DNA of 64,000 nt, taken from contig NC_135007.1 in the NCBI RefSeq assembly GCF_051020985.1, positions 17,082,501 to 17,146,500 on the forward strand, in the 5' to 3' direction. The position numbers and the translations under genes were made by a program. Shown here piece by piece: positions 23,482-34,900 of this stretch; the first letter of the stretch is position 1; each line of letters begins with the position of its first letter. The DNA is from Nomia melanderi. Lineage: Eukaryota; Arthropoda; Insecta; Hymenoptera; Halictidae. The notes below the pieces were generated by a model. That model was not told the DNA's origin, ran no database searches, and saw nothing but the letters and a program-made list of their open reading frames with translations.

Positions 23482-26374
23482 GTATTAATTACCAAGCTTC
23501 TCGTATGCGATATCATACTCACACTCTCTCTTTTTTTTGACTATTTGCTTCCGCGCGGACGTCGCGCTAGCTGACTTTACTGACAGGGTGCAAACTTAGT
23601 TTTTATCGCAGGGCTGCGGGCAGCTGGTTTGACGATATGGAACATAAAAATACCGTATATACCAGCTGATCGGCAAAAACGCAAACGATTTGTTTATTAT
23701 CGTTATTATCATACACGTCCGCGGTACAAAGACTAATTGAGATGATTAACAAAGAAAAATCATGTTTTCATGAAGAGTTCCTATTACAAAACGCGGTTCT
23801 ATTACCACGTTCAACTAAAATGATACTTTTATTTAGTATATTTACTTAGGGACTGGTTCTCTTGTTGATCGTTTTATTGCGAAAAATATAAAATCGTGCC
23901 ATCGAGCAACAGGACGAACTTGGGCACATTGTGTGCAGTAGTAGCAGTCATGCGCGTAACGAGTGTGCGTTTACATTGAATTCTCACATGGGCTCAATTG
24001 TGGCTTTTATAGTGACAATAATTTTTATGCGATACAAACTTAGTAAGCCACTCGACTGCTATAAATGAAACACCGAGAAAGGACAACAAGTGTGCTGTTA
24101 TAGTTCGTGGTGGTGTTCAGAAAATGAATTCGTAAAATACAACGCGCCGCTATAATAAACCATCGGCGGAAATGTTACGCTTAATCGTAAATTATACGAG
24201 GATATTAGATTATTGTAATGTTCGAGGCAGCAGGAGGATTTAAATCATTCGATTTCAATTATTTTTTCGCGGTGAACGTGTTTCATTTCGTATAACAGGT
24301 GTGATGACTTTCTATCTAACCAACTACTTGTCCCCCTTAAGCCGTTATTCTATTCCGACGTTTGTCGGCAATACTGCCTATCGTTGTAGTTTTATGTTAG
24401 ATTGTACAATGTAAGAGTATTGCCAAAAGAAGTGGCCACTGTAATCATAATTTATATTCTTAATCAAAAGCGGGAAGCGTCGCAAGCTTTCGTTTACAGG
24501 GACTGTTTAACTGCTGACGAAACGGAGTAGTACATGGTCTACGATTCTGGAACGGATTGTAGTAAATTGATTCTGTTTTTATTTTTTGTTACGATATTAA
24601 GTTATGTATTTTCTTTCAATAAGATTTCCGTGGTATTCTCATCGCGTTTCTGATGTTTTGATATCATTTTGTTGAGTGAATTAAAAGTCATATTTTTGCA
24701 TATAGACTTACATTGTCGTTCCTCCCTTTTTTCTGTTTCATCATTCTGCTGTTCCTTTGTGTTATAGAGAATATTACTTCCAACCAACCTTTCTCTACAC
24801 CTAATTCCCTCGCCTTACAAATGTGTGCTCGCAGAAACTATCTGAACTGTCTTTGCATCATGAAAATTCGATAGCTGTGTCTTGATATCACTGATTTATT
24901 TTGGAACTATATTATTTCATCTTTGCCCTGTTGTTCTCTTTGTATTCTTTGCGGATTAACCAAATCGTATAGTATTTCATTTCCTAAGCTCGGTGCTAAG
25001 TTTAATTCTTACTCTCAGTAATAATCCATTACAAGTATTACAATATGGCTTCCCTGTTTTATCATAATCGGATAGATATAGATTATAAGTTATTACTGGT
25101 AAATGTTCCAAGAAGAAATTGTTATATAGGATTAAGATTTATGATTGAGAATGCATATAATCAACTGCAGATTACTCTGCTACTACTGGTCTTATCAAAT
25201 TACAAAAGACAGAGAAGAACTTATCATATTTCAGAGACATTAAAATTTAGCTTGATTCGAGAAAGTGGAACAAACAAATAATATATCGCGTTACATCAAA
25301 TGCAATGAACAAGTAATACGGTTATTATATATATAAGAAAATACTAACATGAAGTGCTTTAAACCAACACACACATATATATATATAAACATACAATATA
25401 TATATATATATATATATATATTCTATGAAGGCTTAAAGTGTACTATCCATAATGTTTTTAGTCAACGAAAAAAGAAGTCGGTTTGCTATATGCCTGAGAA
25501 TGATTCTAGATAGAACGACAAAGTCTTAGACTAAAAATTTAAATGAATCAACGGCGGATAATGAATCGAATGAAATTTTAAAAATGCTCTTTTATCGGAA
25601 ATATCTTGTTTACAAACTTTTAATGAGTCGTGCCTTTTAATGTAATCTCCATAGATTTTATTCCAATGTGGAAAACACAAATTATTTTTAAAGTCATTGA
25701 TAAACCATGCGATACAGGGTGATCTACTATTAAAGTGAAACAAGACTGCTACTGGGTACGCATAACGTCAAGCTTTCTTAAAACTTTTAAGAGATTTAAC
25801 CGATCGCGAGGCAATGATCACATCGCCGCCATAGGTAGCAAACTATTTTTTTTATGTTCATACGGAAGTGCCTCCTATTCTTTCACATTTTATTGATAAT
25901 AAAACCTAAGACTATAATTTACAAATAATAACACTTGATGAACAAAGACATATATACGTAATAATTCGAATACTAGTAAATGTATACCTAATTACACTCA
26001 TTAGCGTGAGATCGAATAAGCTTGATCTTCGGTATCAATAATTTATATTGCTTTAGCTTCCCTCCTATTACATATATCCTTGTTGAAGCATACTTTGTAA
26101 CACAAGACTAGTACATGAAAAATAATAAATTGTTCTTTATTATGTTAACAAGGTTGTATTGCTTTGTAACATATAAAATTATTCTTTACAGCGCATGTAA
26201 AAGCTGTACTATGAAGAACAAATCTGTATCCGTATTTTACAATTTATTTTTCATTTCATAATTGCTGTACAACACTTTCAGTGCAGAAAGATTGTCATAG
26301 AAACGAAAGGTATATGTACAATACTAACAGAAACTGCTTTTAGTTTATGGCAGTCTTTTTTCAGTATTCTCGTA
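23482..26374. other. orb 3' UTR/flank and convergent PEX11C 3' flank
   Basis: After the orb stop there are 2.9 kb without a supported gene, AT-rich beyond about 23640. It contains about nine TTTTAT sequences (for example 23827, 23872, 24005, 24023, 24577, 25057, 25590, 25850, 25888), the motif bound by Orb itself, and AATAAA at 25898-25903 and 26124-26129. On the minus strand TTTATT at 26243-26248 would serve PEX11C, so the two transcripts probably end within about 100-350 bp of each other. Confidence 0.55.
25366..25421. repeat. CA then TA microsatellite
   Basis: An ACACACACA run passes into (TA)n with one interruption, within the probable orb 3' UTR. Confidence 0.85.
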
Positions 26375-27339
26375 TTACTTCTTCCGTTCCGCTTGTTTGT
26401 TTAGCGCTTGATACAAGCCAATGAAGGAGGACAAAGTTCCAAGTGCTCCAACTTGCCAAACTTTTAATTGACCTCCCCAAAGCACACCGGGTGGTAAATA
26501 ATTTACAGCATAACTGATGTCTAGTATCAATCGAAAACTGGTCAACAGTTCATTCCATGTTTGTTTGTTAGCAGATTTTAGGGCGAATCTGTGAAGTTAT
26601 TAATTAAATTACAAAGTCTTATTAATAATAAGAGTATTTTTCATTGTATCCGCTTTACATTTACCTTGCATCACGATTGATTTCAGAAAGATGTATTTTA
26701 TAGTTAGTCAGATTTATTAATTTTCTTGTAGATCTAAAAAAAAGTTAGTTAATATTTTTTACAGTCTATGGTATCTACATTTTGAACATACTTTATCAGT
26801 GATAAATGCAAAGAAATTATCCAAAACCATGTTGATGCGCTATCCCATTTTTCAATATTAATGTTAATTAGTTCATGGTCAGCTGCCCAAGAAATGTGTT
26901 CCACAGGACAAAATATGATGTCCACTGCAATTTGTAATAGCTCTGCATATCTCAATATCCAATCTGGCTCCTATTACATATGAAATTTATATGCCTCTAG
27001 AAAAACAGTTTCAGTCTGTACATATTATTAATAATGGGAAAATGAATCGTGCAACAGAAACAATTGATTTTCTTGTTTGACTTTATACTTAGTGTATACT
27101 TTCTATACCATTTTTCCCCAGCCGTAGCTCAGAGCATAATTAAGTGTTGGTATATCGTCGAGTAATCTTAATATCACTCTGCAACCACTTAGTTGGCTGC
27201 TAAGGACTTTACATTTCTTTTCTGTTTCCTTTGAAGATGCCCCTAATGTAGCAAATTTTGCCATGTAGGAAAATGTCCTTAAAAATTTATCTCTGCCTTG
27301 ATAGGTGTCTAAGTATTCGGATATCAATGCAATATCCAT
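26375..27339 (-). CDS. Pex11c: Peroxisomal membrane protein 11C (PEX11-gamma), 4 exons, 230 aa
   Basis: PEX11 family proteins sit in the peroxisomal membrane and promote its elongation and division. Exons in transcript order: 27339-27109, 26970-26792, 26733-26665, 26588-26375; lengths sum to 693 nt and the stop TAA is at 26375-26377. Similarity to the gamma paralog is clear: YQGRDKFLRTFSYMAKF near the N-terminus, LSSQLSGCRVILRLLDD, YALSYGWGK, CPVEHISWAADHELI, and the C-terminal block VNYLPPGVLWGG with IGLYQALNKQ, containing the last membrane-associated helix. The length fits the family (about 230-240 aa). The start is the first ATG of the exon (MDIALISEYLDTYQGRD). It converges on orb and is divergent from scribble. 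Confidence 0.94.
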
Positions 27340-28988
27340 TTTAAAGGTTACTATTCACCTACAATGATAAAAAAATAAAATTTAATAGAACATTCTAAAG
27401 GATATAATTGATTTGTATTCAGTTTATCCACAACATTAAATTTATGATAATTGTTAAATGTAAGAAATAACATTTCCTTAACATTACAACTACTCACCAA
27501 AACTGCAAGTAAGCAAATTGTTAACGTAATTACATGGACATGTGTGGTGTCCTATCTAGCATGTATTGTTTAAAGATAAATACGTATTGGAACACAACAG
27601 GAATAGGCTAAGTAGCGTTGTCCTCAAAAACATATATTCGATATAAAAAGAATTAGCTTATTAATACAGAAATAAATAAATAAATAAATAAAATGTTGAA
27701 CCTTCTGTGTAAATAACTTAAAATTTATTTTACAACGCTTAGGTTTTACAGGAATATTAAAACATAAATAAAACTACTCTTATGCTTTCCCATACACTTT
27801 ATTGGTTATACATAGAGTAAATTCCACTAATACAGATTAATAAGGACATTATTTATTTGTGTATAAAAAATTAACATTACGAATGAGATTTACAATATCT
27901 TTACAACAAATTTCGTATAATAAAAATTAACTAGAAAGACATATTGCACCATCTGCAAAAAAATGTCCAAATTCTACAAATCCTATGGTTCTGAAAGTTA
28001 TTAGTAGATGACGTTATAGTTCATTGCGAAAACGTGGAAAACGCAACGAGTATGAATCAGCATTGCACATAATTGACAATATTTTTATTCATACATATCT
28101 TTGCTTCTATCGTACCGATATTATTTAATATTAATTTTCATTGTATTAACCAATTAATATTCAATTTTTTAAACTGACAAACTCATAAATATATGGATGC
28201 GCCATTCAGTGTTAAAATATGGTACTGATTAGCGAGTAGCTTGGACACTCTTCCGCTAGATAGCGTCACAGTCTCGTTCACCCAAAAAAAAGATACTATG
28301 GACAGTTTTCAATGATTCGTGTTGTTGCTGGCACCACGTGTAGTGCCACTTGTCGTAAATCGATTTCAGTAAGTTTATTTAAACCTTCGCAATCGCCACA
28401 GGCAGTTGCGTGAATTTCTCTGAAAAGAAACGTTCCCGGTCTCCGTGCGTGCATTCGAATCGAGTATCGTCGGCAATAAAACAACCGTTGCATACCATCT
28501 AAAATTAACTCGGCGTTCGTTATCACGGTTATGAATGAAGATTATCTATTCCCATATTTTATTCATACGCAAGAAACCTCTAATATGTAATCAATTTTAT
28601 GAGTTTCTGTATCTCATTGGTGGTTCCCCTTCTGTATAATCGGCACGTTCACGGCGTAGGGTACGGAAGTGGTGGGGTGGCTACCTATCTCCTGAAAGCG
28701 TCGTATTCGTCCACTGTTGTATGTCGCTTTAGAGCAACGTGATCAGTGGTTCGTGGACGTGATGACGTCAGACTTGGAGGCACAAGCCGTGAGCGCGTTT
28801 AAAGCAGCCGAGTAGGGCGTGAAAGTGTGTGATTCGTGCCGCTCGTGTTCCCTCCGTGTGTTCTCTTAACCAAAAATTCTCATCTCTAGGAATATGTGCA
28901 AATAGCAGAGCGTTGTGCCCTCCGTGCCGTATACGGGACAATTATGTTCGGTGCTGTTCCAACGTGATTGATAGTGAAAAGGGATACC
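27340..28988. promoter_or_regulatory. Divergent intergenic region Pex11c / scribble with scribble 5' UTR
   Basis: These 1.65 kb separate divergent start codons. The first 1.2 kb are AT-rich and hold an (AAAT)n run. From about 28640 the sequence becomes GC-richer and probably carries the scribble promoter and 5' UTR. TAGATAGCGTCACAG at 28257-28271 matches a motif in the MED17/CDC16 promoter at 14 of 15 positions. No additional gene is supported. Confidence 0.5.
27669..27693. repeat. (AAAT)n microsatellite
   Basis: About six AAAT units in the Pex11c upstream region. Confidence 0.8.
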
Positions 28989-31900
28989 ATGTTCCGCTGC
29001 ATTCCGATTTTTAAAGGGTGTAACAGGCAGGTGGAATACATTGACAAGCGTCACTGTGCATTGTCGAGCGTCCCCGATGATATTTTACGATACTCGAGAA
29101 GCTTAGAGGAGCTTCTGTTGGACGCGAATCACATCCGTGATCTACCTAAGGTAGGCAAATACCGCTACATGCCAACTTTCCGCCTTACAACCGTATCTCT
29201 TCTTCTTTCTTTCGCTTCCTCCTTCCCCTCGCCATTCTTCCCTCTCTTTCTTTCACTCCCCCGTTCTTTCTCGCTCTTCCTCTTTCTATTGTGTTCATGA
29301 CGTATCATTCCATCGGCTATAATGCGACGACCAAGTACGCGCACGGCATATTCGATAGGGTTGCTAACACCGTGAATCGTGTCTCCTCTTATTAACCCTC
29401 GAAACGCGAACCTTTTCGACGACTGCACAAGCGAGCCTGTGTCTAAGGTCCGTCGAATCCCTTGCTCATCAATTTTTCTCGACACATTCTGGAACGTGTT
29501 TCCCGGAGACGCGTCGTTCTCGTTTTAGACTTCACACAAACAACTGCCAAACTAATCCATTAACGACCAAACTGTTTCCTGTAAACTATTTCACGCCCGC
29601 CTTACAAATTGTACCACGTTGTTTACGGCCACCAAGAAATGTCCGTATGAAACTGTCATCGCACCCATTAATACCTAGTGTTCTGTTTTGATGACTATAG
29701 TACGCAAGTTTGTACACTCGTAGCGTCTCCTAACCTACAAAACCTAATAAAACGGCCCTCTTAAAGCGTTTTACGCCAGACATATGTATATATAAGTGAA
29801 CATCATAATTCCCTTCCTACAAGAAATTCAATTCCCTCGAGTTTCCTTTTTTTTCTTACAAATGAATTTTTCATACTGACATTTCATGGAATTCAATATA
29901 AAAAAAATATCTGAAGCTGGTACCCCCATTGAATTAGGGTAGATTAACGAGCGAAGGTGAGGGGTTGGGTCGAGATAGTCGAATGGTATGTTTAGAATTT
30001 TTATTATTTCTGTTCACAGAACTTTTTCCGTCTACAAAGGCTGCGAAAGCTTGGCTTGAGCGACAATGAGATCCACCGTTTGCCGCCGGATATCCAGAAC
30101 TTCGAGAACCTGGTGGAGCTGGACGTGTCCAGAAATGGTGAGTGCACGGTTTTTATTATTCCGTTTGACCGCGCTCGCCCGCGGTTTTCGTGGTCACCGA
30201 CCGCAACAGAACCAGACGTAACGTTCCCATCACCTGGATGTTTTGTTAGACAAGGAACGTTTCGTACCTCTCGTCCTCGACTTCCGGTTATCGGTGTTCC
30301 TTTTTCGGGCACAGACCCGACGGCTCCGGCGCACGGACTTCGCAGCTAATCCGCCTTCGGAATTCGATGTCACTGGTCGTTGATTCGGTTGACGATATTC
30401 CGTGGAATATTCATCGCCGATCAACCAACGTCGCTTTGTAAATAATTAGCCCTTTGCACTTGGAAGACCACACTCGATCATTTCATTTGACGTAAAACTA
30501 AAATCTGACATTCAACCCCTTGGCGTACTATTCACTTCTACTAAGCTCGTGTAACATTTTACTGTCAATAATTTGGAAAATGCAAAAGTTTTTCACTAGA
30601 AATATGCAACACTCTCTGATAGGATACAGACGATCTTTGAAACTAATTAATGAGAAAACATGTATGAATTAAGAAGGAAAGTTATTTTATTTCAATAGTC
30701 CATATATTGATGCATTATACAAAGCTTAATATTATATATAAGACTATAATTTTGCTGTATCAAATCAAGTGGTGACTGAGAGTCACCTCTCGAGTGCAAA
30801 GGGTTAAATTAGTCTAGTCTTAATTAGACTTGATAGCTTTGTTCCTCAATGGACTTGATTCCCTTCGAGTTAGTTTGAATATCGTCTTCGCATGAAAAGA
30901 TATTGAGCGTTCCTAGTGAGAAATTTCCAAGTGCAAAGGGTTAGAATATAAATCGGCGTTACGCACTGTCAAGGGGATCCCCTAGTCAACGGTTGTCCAC
31001 GGCCTCGATCGCGAGGAGCACGTGCACGCGTTTCGTAGACGATGTCAATGAGAAAGCTCGAGCGTAATAACGCACGTACAAAAGGCGTCGGGATAAAGAA
31101 CAGGCCCGAGTTAAACGAGGCAGACCATTAACGGGAGAACCTTAGCCTGGTCATTCGGCTCTGATATACCGAGGACAGTCAGGCCAGCGTCAAGTATTAA
31201 TAAAAAGACGTGCGCCTTCTTGTGGCCACGTTACCGTTAACGCTTTACCTTCTTTTTTAACGTGCCGTCGGCTGCAGCGAGCAGCATATCAACCACGATG
31301 ATCTAATAGGTAAACGGTATTTACCTGTTATCCTGGTGACGAGGTTCTTCAGCGTGAATCCTCTTGAACGTTCACGTGCTCGTCGATTACCGTATTTAGC
31401 ACTAGACCTACCAGGTGGGTCGAAATGACCAATCCCTAATTTCTGTTACAATCGTTACAAAAGCACAGACACTTTAACCCTTTGCGCTCGAGGCCTCCAG
31501 ATGACTCGATACAACGAAATTATGAACTTTCATTAATGTATTCATCATTAATGTATACTCAATACCTGACATATATAGCTCCCTGATTTATGCATGATTT
31601 CTTGATAGATTAATCTGAGAAAATCTTGTCTATCTGATTGGAGAGTATTGAATATTTCAAGTGAACAGTTTCCGAGTGCAAAGCGTTAAATTATTAAAGA
31701 TGATTTAGTAATACCTACACTGAAATATAAACCAACTGAGACCTTAATAAACTCAGGCGTTTATTATTTATAAAGAAATTCTCAAGAGACGGTTTAAAGC
31801 TCGGTTCCAGTGTCGAGTAACGGGATTCCAGAGTTCCTTGACAAATCTGTAATAGAGAATTCATTTGAGTCGGTTTTTCCCTCGATTATTCGTGGTTTAT

Positions 31901-34900
31901 AGATTGTTGTGACAGTTTCTAACGACGATGCTGAAGGCCCTCCACCCTGTCGCATCGGAAGACACATTGAAACGCGTTCTTACCACCGCATCGACGTTGT
32001 CCCCGCGAGGGAAGCCTTTTCCTTTCTCGCCGCGCTCGTTGGATTTACTTACCGTTCCACTTGGCCGTTTTTATGTTTACCTTGTGCTCGTCCCTCGCCA
32101 CCCGCGTGCGCGTATACACACGGAACTTTGTTACTTCGCATGCAGCACGGGCTAGGAAGAAGGAATGCAACCATAGCCACGGATGCCCCGTCCTGCCATG
32201 AGACTCACTCGCCTCGTCTATCCCCCCTCCTCTTCCTCCTCTATGGAATGCCTCTTACCGCAAAATACCCAGCAACACTCGTAACTAATGTAAGATGCGC
32301 CTCACTGAACGTCTTTTTACCGAACGCGACCGTTCGACGTCTCATTTTCCGTGTGCCGTGAAGCCTCGATACAGCAGAGGTTACCTCTACAAAAAAATGA
32401 GAGACTATATTAACCCTTTGCACTCTAGAGGTGACTCTCAGTCATCAGATGACTTGATGGAAATTATAAACCTTGGTATTTACCATTAATCTTTGTACAC
32501 TGCACTTTGTTCCCTAATTCTTGCATGATTTCTTGATAAATTCATCTTAAAGAGCCACCATTTGATTAGATGTATATAATTACATAGTGTTGTATGTAAT
32601 ATTAACACGTTGAATGCTATGGGGTCACCGGTGACCCCAACCAAATCGAATTACTATAGTTCATTTGCATCTTATTGGAAAGTGTCGAATATTTTTAGTG
32701 AAAAGCTTCCAAGTGTGATGTTAATCCTTCGTGATCCTTAATAAAAAACAAAACATTCTTAAGTACATTGTACAGTTGAGCATCTCGTTGAAGAAAGTAA
32801 CTAGGGTAGTAGAATTGTCCTTGTCATTCCCTAGGATGAACCGTTGCGTTTCATATTACTTAACCTATTAAACGAGCGACTTCTCGTTCATAGACGAACA
32901 CGTAGACCTGCGCACGGTACACGGACGGTATATAAAACCGATCTGCCCGACACAGATCTCGAGTTTGCGTAATAGGATAAGAAGACGAAAAGTTACTAGA
33001 AAAGGCAACGGAACGGAAATAATGAATTAGGCGTTTTATCCGAGTTAACAGGTTAACAGAAAAGAATGCGCGCGTCCCGTTCCGTTCGGGCGTGTCGTCG
33101 TGAAAGGTGCGACGAAAATACGAGCTATAAATAATTCCCGCACGTAATTACCGCTTCCTGATGCTGCGCCGCTCGTTATCAGTAAACGCTCCGCTCGCAT
33201 TCTTTCTCCAGCACGGCCGTGCGACACATGTTCCAGCCGAGTAATTGGGCCCGGAACGCACGGAACACACGCGTTGCGTGCACTGTTTCGTACCTAGCTT
33301 TTATCTACCATCGTGCGAAATAAAAAGGAATTTTCCCTCCTCCGTTGACCGAACCGCGAGGACGCGTCCCGCCCGGCGCCAGTGCCTGCTAGCTGTCCGC
33401 GAAAAATTCCCTATCCCGACCGGCGGAAATTCTCACGGCGATCGGTTTTCATTTCGCCGATATTCCTCCGCAGGAAATTTCGCGTTCGTTCTCGTCGCTT
33501 GGCTCTCTCGACGGACTTAATGAAAAGTAAATCGAGTGAACTTTGGAAACTAATTTTCCACTTGCCGTTGTGCACGCGTTGGCGTAAACAATTGACAAAC
33601 GATCGCGGGAATGTTTAACGGCGGGAATCGCCAATAGCCGGCGCTGCCAACCGAAATGGCCGTAGAAGAAAAACGATTTTTTTCTCTCTCGGACAATGCC
33701 GAAGTGTATAGCGAGCGGTGGTGTATTGTGCGTGCTGGAAATGAATTCTTTTGTTTGCAATGAAGTCGAGAGCAGGCGTTCCAGCCGGCTAAAGCGGTCC
33801 CCAGCATTTTTCCGGCCCTAGACTTTTTGGAAACGGATCGTTGGTACTTTTCTATGTTTTGGCGGTTAACCTCTTAAGGCCGGTAAGACTTTGACGCCAG
33901 GTATTAACCCTTTGCTCGAAAGTTTTTCATTGGAAATATTCTTTGAAACTAATTTAACGATATTTACTTAAATATTTCTAATAGTAATACAAAGTTTCAT
34001 TTAGAATACTGAATATACTTCATAGTTCTGAGTCACCTCTCGAGTGCAAAGGGTTAATACATCGTCTTGTTAATTATTGAATTTTTTTAACGAAAACTGG
34101 CGAATAAATCAAGCGACTAATTAACGTAAGGTCTCGTACACACAAGCGTGAACATTCTGCGCCGCAACTTCAATGTTACAAGGTATACGATAAAGTTGTC
34201 AGACTTATCGAATATATTTTGACTGTCTATTCAGTGGTTGATATTGTTAATTTCATATTACATAAATATTCTAGTAACCACGAAAAGAATTCGGTCTGCG
34301 AAAGGCTAAATCGGATTGCAGGATTTCTTTCACGGCGCAAGAAACTCAACTCGAAACCCGGCGGATTCCCGTTTAAGAATTCGAAGGATGAAAAATTAAT
34401 TGGCAAGCTTCATTAGAGACCTCGAAAGAATGAGTTCCCGTTCCACCTGGCAATTTCAATGCTCCACAAGAATCGAGGGGGACCGCGAATGAGAAATTTA
34501 TGGATACCCGAACGAAAAATTCCGCGGACCCTCGGAGATTACAGATCGTAATTCTATTTATGGCGGAATGAGTAATGAACGAATTGTAATTACATACTTA
34601 ATATTCATGCGAGGGATTAAGAGGAATTCTAAATAGCCGACGCTTAGTTTTTCTTTTACCGAACAAAAAGACGTTGAATCGTTCTGCGACCAGGAATCTC
34701 AATCGTCCCTGTTCACCGAGAATTTCAGAATTAACTTCCTAATTGCTGCATTCTTGGGGCGTGATCCGCCATTTTCTGAAAATTCCGGCGTTCGCTGGAA
34801 GACCACGGCGATCGGGGGGAGAGATCGACGCAGTATTGAAATTTATAGGAGGTTAACGATAGCGAAGCTTCCCGTATGACTCGGTTCAATATTTGAATGT

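Noticed and set aside
28296..28526. 76-codon minus-strand frame between Pex11c and scribble
   Set aside because: No recognisable domain and no supporting neighbour exon; it lies in a promoter-type region.
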